Shown: positions 1-7,492 of the stretch, piece by piece | Numbering within the stretch: the first letter of the stretch is position 1 | Layout of the letters: each line of letters begins with the position of its first letter | NCBI RefSeq assembly: GCF_946998255.1 | Contig: NZ_CAMPYN010000014.1 | Coordinates: 1 to 27,211, forward strand | Source: an uncultured Helcococcus sp. | Lineage (GTDB): Bacteria > Bacillota > Clostridia > Tissierellales > Peptoniphilaceae | Direction: 5' to 3' | Length of the DNA stretch: 27,211 nucleotides | Position numbers and translations under genes: made by a program | Notes under the pieces: generated by a model | The model's database searches: none | Told to the model about the DNA's origin: nothing | Seen by the model: only the letters and a program-made list of their open reading frames with translations

Positions 1-2
1 AA

Positions 3-56
3 GAAAAAAGGTGATGTGCAGACTAAATTTAACTAATCTGCAACACCACCTTTTTT
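3..56. terminator. Hairpin terminator upstream of the GH1 gene
   Basis: An imperfect hairpin pairs AAAAAAGGTG-GCAGA on the left with TCTGC-CACCTTTTTT on the right, and a T-run closes it. It lies between the window edge and the GH1 ribosome binding site. It probably terminates an upstream plus-strand transcript. It could also attenuate the GH1 gene, because no promoter is visible between it and the start codon. I see no recognisable LicT/BglG-type antiterminator sequence. Confidence 0.6.
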
Positions 57-71
57 AAATAAGGAGGATAT

Positions 72-1448
72 ATGATTAAGTTTCCAAAGAACTTTTACTG
101 GGGATCAGCGATTTCTGCAACTCAGTCAGAAGGAGCGAGTGCAAAAGATAATAAAACTGAAACAACATGGGATAGATGGTACAAAGAGGATCCATATAAA
201 TTTTATGATCAAATAGGACCAGAATTAACCACTAACATGTACGAGAATTATAAAGAAGATGTAAAATGGCTTAAGAAAACTGGTCACAACTCTTATAGAA
301 CATCTATATCTTGGGCAAGATTAATTCCAGGTGGAAAAGGTGAAGTAAATCAAAAAGCAGTAGACTTTTATAGAGATTATTTCCAAAGAATAAAAGATGA
401 AGGTGTTGAACTATTTGTTAACCTATTTCACTTTGATATGCCAATTGAAATGCAAGAAATTGGTGGTTGGACTTCAAGAGAAGTTGTAAATCATTTTGTA
501 GAATATGCCGATACAGCCTTCAAATTATTTGGAGATTTAGTTGATAGGTGGTTTACTTTTAATGAGCCTATTGTACATGTTGAATGTCAGTATTTAAACC
601 AATACCATTATCCAGCTGAAGTAAACCCTGAAAAGGCTATACAATCTGCTTTCAATACTCAATTAGCATCATCACTTGCTATCCAAGCATTTAGAAAGCA
701 TGAATTAGACAGTAAAGTTGGAATAATTTTAAATCTTACTCCAGCATATTCAAGATCTTCAAATCCAAATGATATTGAAGCAGCTAAAATCGCGGATTTA
801 ATTGCATGTAAATCATTTTTAGACCCATCAGTTTTAGGTGAATATCCTAAAGAATTAGTTGATTTACTAAAAGACTATGATAAATTACCAGACTATACCG
901 ATGAAGATTTAGAAGTTATAAAAAATAATACTGTAGATTTTCTTGGAGTAAACTATTATCAACCTTTAAGAGTAAAAGAAAATCCATATGAAATTAAAGA
1001 AGATGCTATATTCTTACCTGAAAACTTCTATACACCTTTTGAGATGCCTGGTAGAAGGATGAATATCTACAGAGGTTGGGAAATTTATCCAAAGGCCCTA
1101 TATGATATAGCTATCAACATCAGAGATAACTATAACAATATTGAGTGGCTTGTCACAGAAAATGGTATGGGTGTCGAAAACGAAGAAAGGTTTAGAGAAA
1201 ATGGTCAAATTAATGATCACTACAGAATAGACTTTTTCAAAGAACACCTAACAGAACTTCACAAGGGTGTCGAAGAAGGATCTAACTGTATTGGTTATCA
1301 AGTATGGACCTTTATTGATTGCTGGTCATGGTTAAATGCCTATAAAAATAGATATGGTTTAGTTGAGTTAGATTTAGATACTCAAGAAAGAAGAATAAAG
1401 AAATCAGGTGAATGGTTTAAAACTTTATCTGAAAATAATGGTTTTTAG
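72..1448 (+). CDS. 6-phospho-beta-glucosidase, glycoside hydrolase family 1
   Basis: A cytoplasmic retaining glycosidase that hydrolyses beta-glucoside 6-phosphates delivered by PTS transporters to glucose 6-phosphate and the aglycone or sugar. At 458 residues it is full length for GH1. The acid/base glutamate is E165 in FTFNEP and the nucleophile is E363 in VTENG. The motif around residues 412-429 (WTFIDCWSWLNAYKNRYG) carries S419, K425 and Y428 where plain beta-glucosidases have Glu, Thr and Phe. In family GH1 this Ser/Lys/Tyr set binds the 6-phosphate, so I prefer a phospho-glycosidase. AAGGAGG lies 4 nt before the ATG. No PTS gene is visible in the window, so one may lie upstream of position 1. 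The beta-glucoside rather than beta-galactoside preference is inferred from overall similarity to the GmuD/BglA type. Confidence 0.9.
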   Translation: MIKFPKNFYWGSAISATQSEGASAKDNKTETTWDRWYKEDPYKFYDQIGPELTTNMYENYKEDVKWLKKTGHNSYRTSISWARLIPGGKGEVNQKAVDFYRDYFQRIKDEGVELFVNLFHFDMPIEMQEIGGWTSREVVNHFVEYADTAFKLFGDLVDRWFTFNEPIVHVECQYLNQYHYPAEVNPEKAIQSAFNTQLASSLAIQAFRKHELDSKVGIILNLTPAYSRSSNPNDIEAAKIADLIACKSFLDPSVLGEYPKELVDLLKDYDKLPDYTDEDLEVIKNNTVDFLGVNYYQPLRVKENPYEIKEDAIFLPENFYTPFEMPGRRMNIYRGWEIYPKALYDIAINIRDNYNNIEWLVTENGMGVENEERFRENGQINDHYRIDFFKEHLTELHKGVEEGSNCIGYQVWTFIDCWSWLNAYKNRYGLVELDLDTQERRIKKSGEWFKTLSENNGF

Positions 1449-1511
1449 TAGTTTTAATAATAAATAACTTGAAAATATTAAAAAATATAAGATACTGTTA
1501 CAAGTATTAAG

Positions 1512-1555
1512 ATGACCCCAAAAATTGGACTTGAAAACCAACTTTTTGGGGTCAT
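1512..1555. repeat. Hairpin resembling an IS3-family end; possible terminator
   Basis: ATGACCCCAAAAATTGG and AACTTTTTGGGGTCAT form an almost perfect inverted repeat with an 11-base loop, just downstream of the GH1 gene. The sequence resembles terminal repeats of IS3/IS150-type elements (TGA-CCCCAAAA-TTGGAC style). Both ends sit back to back with no transposase between them. It may be a miniature or decayed element, and it can also act as a terminator for the GH1 gene. Confidence 0.5.
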
Positions 1556-1580
1556 TTCATTCAAAGGGGCTTTTTCATTA

Positions 1581-1589
1581 TGATATAAT
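1581..1589 (+). promoter_or_regulatory. Extended -10 promoter for the nitroreductase gene
   Basis: TGATATAAT matches the extended -10 form TGnTATAAT exactly. No good -35 is visible 17 bases upstream, which is tolerated for extended -10 promoters. The leader to the ATG at 1683 would be about 87 nt, ending in AAGGAGG. Confidence 0.5.
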
Positions 1590-1682
1590 TTATATAAGAT
1601 ATAAATAGGTCTATTAATAGCTATATTTTTTTATATTTTATTTACCTATATCATCAAAGATAAGTAATTAAGGAGGAATTTA

Positions 1683-2438
1683 ATGAAGAAAAATGAGACT
1701 ATTGAAAGAATACTTGAGCACAGGTCAATTAGACAATGGAAGGACGAGCCTTTATCTGATGAAATAATAGAAACTCTTAAGGAAGTATCTATTAGAACAT
1801 CTACATCAGAGGGTATGCAATATTCTTCCGTTATTAGAGTTAAAGATCCTACAAAGAGAGAAAAATTAGTCGAAGTATCTACTCAGAAGTATTTGGCTAC
1901 CGCTCCAGAACTTTGGATTTTTATAGCTGATAATTATAGAAATGATAGAATTTATAGAGAAAATAGAGATGAAGATAATTTTTCTAATGATGCTGACAAA
2001 TTCTTTCAAGCATTTACAGACGCTGCTATCATGGCACAAAATGTAATGAATGCAGCTGAATCAATGGGTTTAGGCGCAGTATACTTTGGTTCTATATTAA
2101 ATAATCCTCAAAAAACTATAGAAATATTAGAGCTTCCAGAAAATACATTCCCTGTTGTGGGTATGGGAATTGGTTATCCTGATCAAGAACCAGAGTTAAA
2201 ACCAAGAATGAAAGCTGATTTTAGAATATTTGAAGATAGGTATGAAAAAATGGATAACTATCATGAGCTTCTAAAAGATTATGATAAAGAAATGTCTAAA
2301 TACTATGATTTAAGGATTAAAAAGAAACCTCTTGATGAATTTACTAAACAAGTAGAGGATAAATATAAAGTCCAAAGAACTGATAGATCTAAGATACTTA
2401 GAGTTATTAGAAATCAAGGATATAATTTAGATATTTAA
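1683..2438 (+). CDS. NfsA-like nitroreductase / NADPH-dependent FMN oxidoreductase
   Basis: An FMN-dependent cytoplasmic reductase that passes electrons from NAD(P)H to nitro compounds, quinones or free flavin; the natural substrate is unknown. The N-terminal HRSIRQWKDEPL (residues 13-24) is the phosphate-binding start typical of the nitroreductase fold. A glycine-rich stretch GMGIGYPDQEPELKPR lies near residues 160-175. The 251-residue length and the C-terminal basic tail fit the NfsA/NfrA flavin reductase subgroup better than the shorter NfnB group. AAGGAGG precedes the start. The gene stands alone, with IS-end-like hairpins on both sides (1512-1555 and 2461-2549), so it may have been carried in with a mobile element. 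Nothing in the sequence decides between detoxification and flavin reduction. Confidence 0.88.
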   Translation: MKKNETIERILEHRSIRQWKDEPLSDEIIETLKEVSIRTSTSEGMQYSSVIRVKDPTKREKLVEVSTQKYLATAPELWIFIADNYRNDRIYRENRDEDNFSNDADKFFQAFTDAAIMAQNVMNAAESMGLGAVYFGSILNNPQKTIEILELPENTFPVVGMGIGYPDQEPELKPRMKADFRIFEDRYEKMDNYHELLKDYDKEMSKYYDLRIKKKPLDEFTKQVEDKYKVQRTDRSKILRVIRNQGYNLDI

Positions 2439-2460
2439 TTATAATATAATTAGACATAAA

Positions 2461-2549
2461 TGAGCTGCCCCAAAAAGTAGAATTTAAAATATAATAAATC
2501 TTTCAGCTTGCATTTGATTGATTTGAATCTACTTTTAAGGGACAGTTCA
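2461..2549. repeat. 89-bp inverted-repeat element with IS3-family-like ends
   Basis: The left end TGAGCTGCCCCAAAAAGTAGA and the right end TCTACTTTTAAGGGACAGTTCA are imperfect inverted repeats of about 21 bases around a 46-base AT-rich centre with no coding potential. The ends match the general style of IS3/IS150-group terminal repeats. This fits a miniature non-autonomous element or an internally deleted IS. A clear target duplication is not visible. A T-run follows at 2551-2557, so it could also terminate the nitroreductase transcript. Confidence 0.55.
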
Positions 2550-2604
2550 ATTTTTTTAACTTTCTTATCTTTTTTATGTTTGGACTTATATAACAGCCCC
2601 TTCT

Positions 2605-3291
2605 TTATGAAACTTCTGTAGTTTCTACAGTTAAAACCTCATCTATAGAAGATAAAAGTTCTACAATATCAGAAAACTGCATATGTCTTTCTAGTTTTAG
2701 CCTATATATTTGTGTCTTTACTAATTCATCCTTAAGTACATCAGTTTTCATACTTAAAATTTCATAGTTTTCATCCAGACTTCCTATTACTCTCTTTACT
2801 TTATCCTCTGCTTCTTTAGTTTGGAAAAATTTCACCAGTACTTGTTGTGGTCCATGCACAATAAATATTCTTTTAAATCCAACTAAAACAGCTAGTATCA
2901 ACAAAGACCCAATTATGGATATTTCATAAAATCCCATACCTAAAGCCAATCCTATACCTGAAACACCCCAAATAGAAGCAGCAGTAGTAAGTCCTACTAT
3001 ACTTCTTTTAGTTGTCAATATAGTACCTGCTCCTAAGAAACCTATACCACTAACAACTTGAGCTATTAGCCTTACAGCATCTACTCTAATATTTGATTCA
3101 GGACTAGCAGCCACAAAACTCATTACATCTATTTGTATTAGAGCAATAATAGTCGCTCCCATACTAACAAGTATATGGGTTTTCAATCCTGCACTACTAT
3201 TATTTTTTTCTCTTTCAAGACCTATCAATCCAGAAAATAAGATGCTTAATAATAGTCTTATAAAAATTTCACTTATCGTTAATTTGTACAT
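2605..3291 (-). CDS. MgtC/SapB family membrane protein
   Basis: An integral membrane protein of 228 residues. The N-terminal two thirds is hydrophobic, with four to five predicted spans. It carries the family signatures GLIGLERE near residue 21, AGLKTHILVSMGA near 34-46, and QVVSGIGFLGAGTI followed by GLTTAASIWGVSGIGLALGMGFY. The soluble C-terminal part (about 145-228) resembles the ACT-like tail seen in many members. MgtC proteins act in low-magnesium growth or modulate other membrane transporters; a direct magnesium-transport role is not established. The AAGGAG sequence lies 13 nt before the ATG, an unusually long spacing with no better in-frame start, so translation may be weak. It lies downstream of the RpiR gene on the same strand with a 63-nt gap. 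Confidence 0.9.
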   Translation of the reverse strand: MYKLTISEIFIRLLLSILFSGLIGLEREKNNSSAGLKTHILVSMGATIIALIQIDVMSFVAASPESNIRVDAVRLIAQVVSGIGFLGAGTILTTKRSIVGLTTAASIWGVSGIGLALGMGFYEISIIGSLLILAVLVGFKRIFIVHGPQQVLVKFFQTKEAEDKVKRVIGSLDENYEILSMKTDVLKDELVKTQIYRLKLERHMQFSDIVELLSSIDEVLTVETTEVS

Positions 3292-3354
3292 CTTATATTT
3301 TAATCTCCTTAAATCTTATAATTTTAACTTTTCAACTTGAGTTTTTTGACCTTA

Positions 3355-4203
3355 CTATTCTTCCTTGTCCAATAATTGACCTGTTTTAGTTATATTATCA
3401 GCATATTTGACTTTCATTTTATCTACATATGCGTTAAATATGACATCTATCAGGGATAGTTGACTGATTCTACTTGATCCAGCACTGATTCTTTTAATAC
3501 CTTCTATACTTGGTACGAACATTTTATAGTCTGCTAGGTTCATGAGTTTATTGCTATCGTATCTTGTAATAGATATTAAAGTTACTCCCTTATCTTTTAT
3601 CATATTGGCCATTTTAATAATTTCTTGGGTCATTCCAGAATAAGATATAGCTATGGCAATTTCATCCTTTTGAATGTTTGAAGCACTTATTAATTGCATA
3701 TGGGTATCTTCGTGTAAAATACTATATTTATTTATTCTTTCCAATTTTTGTTGGAAATCTTTGCAAACTAGAAAGCTAGCCCCTATTCCAAAAAGTCTTA
3801 TAGCTTTAGCTTCGTCAATTTTTTCTATTATTTTATCTAATTCATTAAAATCAATTAAATTATAAGTATTTGTAATAGCATTCACATTTTGATTTAGAAC
3901 AAGTTGAGTTGTTTTATGAATATCATCACCTTCAAAATCGATAAATTTATTTCTAAATATTTCTTCATTAAAGGTTAGCTCATTCATTATAGCAAGTTTT
4001 ACATCCTTAAACCCCTCAAAACCATTTTTCTTGCATATTCTTACTATTGTAGCTGCACTACAATAACCTATTTTAGCTAAAGTATGTATATCCATAGTTG
4101 TCACTTCTCTAGGGTTGTCCAAGATATATCTAATGACAGGTTTTTCTATGTCAGTGGCTTGATACTTATAATAACTTTGCAATCTGAATAATATTTTTTT
4201 CAT
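3355..4203 (-). CDS. MurR/RpiR family transcriptional regulator (HTH plus SIS domain)
   Basis: A one-component regulator of sugar-phosphate metabolism. The N-terminal region (about 1-80) is the RpiR helix-turn-helix, with the recognition helix near YCSAATIVRICKKNGFEGFKDVK. The C-terminal part (about 105-250) is a SIS fold that binds phosphosugars, with SYSGMTQEI in its typical loop. I start at the ATG at 4203, 7 nt after AGGAG. A GTG 6 nt further out would overlap the ribosome binding site. Its targets are unknown. The 6-phospho-beta-glucosidase at 72-1448 is a plausible one, and autoregulation is possible because a TTGTTAAACAA palindrome sits on its own -35 region. Confidence 0.9.
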   Translation of the reverse strand: MKKILFRLQSYYKYQATDIEKPVIRYILDNPREVTTMDIHTLAKIGYCSAATIVRICKKNGFEGFKDVKLAIMNELTFNEEIFRNKFIDFEGDDIHKTTQLVLNQNVNAITNTYNLIDFNELDKIIEKIDEAKAIRLFGIGASFLVCKDFQQKLERINKYSILHEDTHMQLISASNIQKDEIAIAISYSGMTQEIIKMANMIKDKGVTLISITRYDSNKLMNLADYKMFVPSIEGIKRISAGSSRISQLSLIDVIFNAYVDKMKVKYADNITKTGQLLDKEE

Positions 4204-4227
4204 AAACACTCCTAACTCTTTAATATA

Positions 4228-4257
4228 ATTATAGCAGTTTATTTATTTTCTTGTTAA
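4228..4257 (-). promoter_or_regulatory. Promoter of the RpiR-type gene, with an overlapping palindrome
   Basis: Reading the minus strand, TTAACA (4257-4252), an 18-nt spacer and TGCTATAAT (extended -10, TATAAT at 4233-4228) lie just upstream of the AGGAG site. The nearly perfect palindrome TTGTTAAACAA (4251-4261) covers the -35 box and is a candidate operator, perhaps for the regulator itself. Confidence 0.6.
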
Positions 4258-4329
4258 ACAATGCTTAATAATAGGCTTTTACTTACAAATGTTATACAAT
4301 ATTAATATGTTTTAAGTTAGGAGTTATTT

Positions 4330-5871
4330 ATGGAAGTTACAAAATATTTTGATAAAAAGATTAAAAAAATACCATCGAATATAAAAAGAGCCTTTTTATA
4401 TACTTTAGTGGTAGGTGTTTTAACCCACATGTTTTTTTTGACAAATAAATTTATAAACCACGATGACCTTTTGCAATTAGTTCACGATATGGATTTTTCA
4501 AGCTCCGGTAGGTGGTTTTTGAAATATGGAAATGCTATTAGTTCTAATTTGAGTATGTCCTGGGTTAATGGCTGTTTAGTTATCATTTATACAGGAATCA
4601 TGGCTGCAATTTTAGTAGATATATTTCAATTAAAAAGTAAGTTGAGTATATTTTTCACCTCAGCAATGATGATTACTTTCCCATCAAATGCCGCCCTATT
4701 CCCTTACTCAAATAGTTATGATGCTTATGCTTTTGGTGGTCTTTTAGCCTTTATAGGTATGTATTATTTTATAAAACAAGAAAAAATTTCTTTAATAACT
4801 ATTTCACTGACTGTACTAGGTCTTGCTAGTTATCAGATTTACTTTGCTTTTTGTTTTGCAACTATCGTTGTATATTATCTAGTAAAACTTTTAAGAAAAG
4901 AAACAAATGCTGATAAGTTTGTTAGAAATTTATTGCTAACATTAATCAATTATTTAATAGCAATCATCTCGTATGTAATAATAACTAAATATATATTAAA
5001 AATTGAATTAACAGACTACCAAAACATCGATAAGATGGGATCATTGAACCTTTTAACTTTGATAAAGTCTATACCAAATACCCATGCTAAGTTTTATGAG
5101 TTCTTTATAAAAGATTCTTATTATCAATTTTCTTATTTGAAATATTTAAATATAATATTTTTCATAGCATGCTTGTACTTGATTATCGACGCTATAAGCA
5201 AGCTTAAAAATAAGGAAATGGTTTTGGCAAGTTTGACCATATTCTTACTACCTATTTTTATAAATCTAATATACTTAATGGCACCAAATTCAGCCATAGG
5301 CTTAAGAATGCTACAAACATATATCGTGTTTTATATTTTATCTATCGTACTGGTAGAATATTTTGCAAATAAAAATCCAGCAAAGATAATGGCTGGATGG
5401 ATAATTTGCTTAAGCTTATTCTTAAGTATATTTAACTTTGTAGTTTTAGCTAATAAGGTCTATACAGCCTATGAAATTGATAAAAGCAATATCCTATCCT
5501 ACACAACTAGGGTCATATCGAAAATCGAGAGTGAAGACTTTTATGAGGCAGATAAAAAAGTTTACTTTATAGGTAATCCTGATATCACAAATAGCTTTAC
5601 ACCAAAATATACTAGTCCGGATGTACTGATTTCAACAATTTTAGATAAAAAAGTAGTTGCCCACTTGTATTGGAAACTGTACCCTATAAGATATGCAGCC
5701 TTCCCAAACGAGGTTGATAATATGTGGTATCCAGACTATTCAGAAATTAGTGATGAATTAAGGCAAATTATTGATGAAATGCCTATGTACCCAGCTAAAG
5801 GGTCAATCATAGAATATGACAATGAAATATATGTAAAGTTTAGAGATTACAAAACTTGGGCTAATCAATAG
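4330..5871 (+). CDS. GtrII-type membrane glucosyltransferase
   Basis: A polytopic membrane protein of 513 residues with roughly ten hydrophobic spans, starting at residues 22-38. The outward loop after the first span contains NHDD (43-46), then SSSGRW (57-62). An acidic pair in the first loop followed by GRW is characteristic of the GtrII/GtrC-like family of GT-C glycosyltransferases, which use polyprenyl-linked glucose to decorate surface polysaccharides or teichoic acids. The hydrophilic C-terminal part (about 400-513) would be extracellular. AGGAG lies 6 nt before the ATG. It is divergent from the RpiR gene. The next gene begins 36 nt downstream but has its own promoter. The acceptor cannot be told from the sequence. 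Confidence 0.75.
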   Translation: MEVTKYFDKKIKKIPSNIKRAFLYTLVVGVLTHMFFLTNKFINHDDLLQLVHDMDFSSSGRWFLKYGNAISSNLSMSWVNGCLVIIYTGIMAAILVDIFQLKSKLSIFFTSAMMITFPSNAALFPYSNSYDAYAFGGLLAFIGMYYFIKQEKISLITISLTVLGLASYQIYFAFCFATIVVYYLVKLLRKETNADKFVRNLLLTLINYLIAIISYVIITKYILKIELTDYQNIDKMGSLNLLTLIKSIPNTHAKFYEFFIKDSYYQFSYLKYLNIIFFIACLYLIIDAISKLKNKEMVLASLTIFLLPIFINLIYLMAPNSAIGLRMLQTYIVFYILSIVLVEYFANKNPAKIMAGWIICLSLFLSIFNFVVLANKVYTAYEIDKSNILSYTTRVISKIESEDFYEADKKVYFIGNPDITNSFTPKYTSPDVLISTILDKKVVAHLYWKLYPIRYAAFPNEVDNMWYPDYSEISDELRQIIDEMPMYPAKGSIIEYDNEIYVKFRDYKTWANQ

Positions 5872-5873
5872 AC

Positions 5874-5901
5874 TTACATATCAAAACTATTGGTGTATAA
5901 T
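5874..5901 (+). promoter_or_regulatory. Promoter placing transcription start at the apbE ATG
   Basis: TTACAT (5874-5879), a 16-nt spacer and TATAAT (5896-5901). Counting from the -10 box, +1 falls at about 5908, which is the A of the apbE start codon. No Shine-Dalgarno sequence is present before that ATG. Both facts point to a leaderless mRNA. Confidence 0.6.
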
Positions 5902-5907
5902 TAAAAT

Positions 5908-6870
5908 ATGAATAAATTTATTTCAACTAAGATTAAAGAAAAAAGAATAGACCTAATGGGGACCCATATCACTATTAAAATTTATGGGGATTATAGTGAA
6001 AAAATCTTAGGAGAATGTGTAGATTTACTCTACTACTACAATAGTATTTTTTCTATGTATGATAAAAAAGCTGAATTATACAAGTTTAATGCAAACAAAT
6101 CTCTTGAATATATAAGTGTTTCTGATGACTTATTTTATTTAATAGACCAAGGGATAAAACATAGCTTACCAAAAGATTCCATGCTAAATATTTGTATATC
6201 TCCCCTGGTAAAATTGTGGAATATAGGTTTTGTTGATGCAGGTGTACCTAGACAGGAAAATATCCAAGCTGTACTAGAGCATACTGATCCGAATCTAATA
6301 GTCTTAGATAAAGAAAATAGAAGAATAAAAAAATTAAATGATAAAGTCGAAATTGATCTGGGTGCCCTTGCTAAGGGTTATATAACAGATAAATTGATCG
6401 ATTTTTTAGAAAAATCTGGAGTAAAGTCTGCCATAGTAAATCTAGGCGGCAATATAAAAGTACTTGGCCTTGCCCTACACAATCCAGACCTTTACTTCCA
6501 TATAGGTCTACAAGATCCAAAAGAAAAGAGAGGAAATCATTTATTGAAATTACTCCTAAATGACAAGTCTATAGTGACTTCTGGTATCTATGAAAGAAAA
6601 CTAGAGACTGATGAAAAGATTTACCACCATATATTAGATCCAAAGACTGGTTACCCTATAGAAAGTGATATGGCTTCTATATCAGTTATATCTGATACTT
6701 CCCTAGATGGTGAAATTTGGACCAGTCGCTTATTTGGGAAAAACTTTGAAGATATAGAAAAAACTTCAAAAAAAGAAAATATTGATATAATAGTTATATA
6801 TAAAGACAATAAAGTAAAATACACTAATGGTGTAAAAAAATATTTCAGAAGAAAGGAATACCATGACTAA
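5908..6870 (+). CDS. apbE: Cytosolic FAD:protein FMN transferase (ApbE family)
   Basis: Transfers FMN from FAD to a Ser/Thr hydroxyl in a target protein through a phosphoester bond, with Mg2+. Motifs seen: MGTH (17-20), DLGALAKGY (150-158), NLGGNI (178-183), TSG (224-226) and HHILDPKTGYP (240-250). The family metal motif D-x-x-S-T appears here as EIWTS (269-273), so a Glu stands in for the usual Asp. No signal peptide or lipobox is visible, unlike typical exported ApbE lipoproteins, so its target should be cytoplasmic. It overlaps the next gene by 8 nt and forms an operon with two FMN reductases. The second of these ends in a flavinylation-like motif and is the obvious candidate substrate. 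No Shine-Dalgarno sequence precedes the ATG, and the promoter suggests a leaderless message. Confidence 0.9.
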   Translation: MNKFISTKIKEKRIDLMGTHITIKIYGDYSEKILGECVDLLYYYNSIFSMYDKKAELYKFNANKSLEYISVSDDLFYLIDQGIKHSLPKDSMLNICISPLVKLWNIGFVDAGVPRQENIQAVLEHTDPNLIVLDKENRRIKKLNDKVEIDLGALAKGYITDKLIDFLEKSGVKSAIVNLGGNIKVLGLALHNPDLYFHIGLQDPKEKRGNHLLKLLLNDKSIVTSGIYERKLETDEKIYHHILDPKTGYPIESDMASISVISDTSLDGEIWTSRLFGKNFEDIEKTSKKENIDIIVIYKDNKVKYTNGVKKYFRRKEYHD

Positions 6871-7492
6871 ATTTTCAGCTATTGTTGGGACAAATAACCC
6901 AAAATCAACAAATAAAAAATTGCTAGAATATTTACAATCTCAATTTTTCTATATAGCAGATATAGAAATCTTAGAAATAGACGATTTACCAGTATTTGAT
7001 GTGCATTCTGATTATAAAATGCCAGATTCAGTTGCCAAAATCAAAAAAGTAATAGATGAATCTGATGGTGTCATCATAGCAGCAGCAGAATATGACCATA
7101 TGCCTACAGCTGCCCTATTAAATGCTATTTCCTGGTTATCATATAAAATCCACCCCCTATCAGGTAGACCTGTACTTATAACAGGTGCATCTTATGGTAA
7201 CTTGGGTACTTCAAGATCACAAGGAGCACTAAGGACAATACTTGTATCTCCAGAAGTGGATGCTCAAGTCTTTTATAAGACCTACCAATTAGGTAATTCC
7301 CTCCAAGCCTTTGATGATTGGGGTGATTTAAGAAGTTCAGAAAAAACCCAAGAAATGGAAGAAATCTTCCAAGAATTTTTGAGATTTTCTGAAATGATTA
7401 ATAAATCAAGAGAAGAAAATCTAATCAACATTCACAATTTTGATAATTTCAAATGGGATAAAATTGATAAAGATACCTGGGAGGTTGAATAA
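6863..7492 (+). CDS. NADPH-dependent FMN reductase family protein, first of a tandem pair
   Basis: A flavodoxin-fold NAD(P)H:flavin/quinone reductase of 209 residues. The phosphate-binding loop is GTNNPKSTNKKLL (9-21). The second flavin-contact loop is AAAEYDHMPTAALLNAISWLSY, where the family usually has PEYN. The segment GASYGNLGTSRSQ near 109-121 is the third conserved loop. The start codon lies inside the end of apbE (8-nt overlap) after AGAAAGGAA, and the stop overlaps the next start by one base, so the three genes are translationally linked. It is clearly paralogous to the following gene but lacks that protein's C-terminal DDGTAGASEW tail. A heteromeric partnership between the two reductases is possible but is only inferred. 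Confidence 0.85.
   Translation: MTKFSAIVGTNNPKSTNKKLLEYLQSQFFYIADIEILEIDDLPVFDVHSDYKMPDSVAKIKKVIDESDGVIIAAAEYDHMPTAALLNAISWLSYKIHPLSGRPVLITGASYGNLGTSRSQGALRTILVSPEVDAQVFYKTYQLGNSLQAFDDWGDLRSSEKTQEMEEIFQEFLRFSEMINKSREENLINIHNFDNFKWDKIDKDTWEVE

Noticed and set aside
3..56. LicT/BglG antiterminator site before the GH1 gene
   Set aside because: The hairpin does not match the known ribonucleic antiterminator sequence, so I call it a plain terminator.
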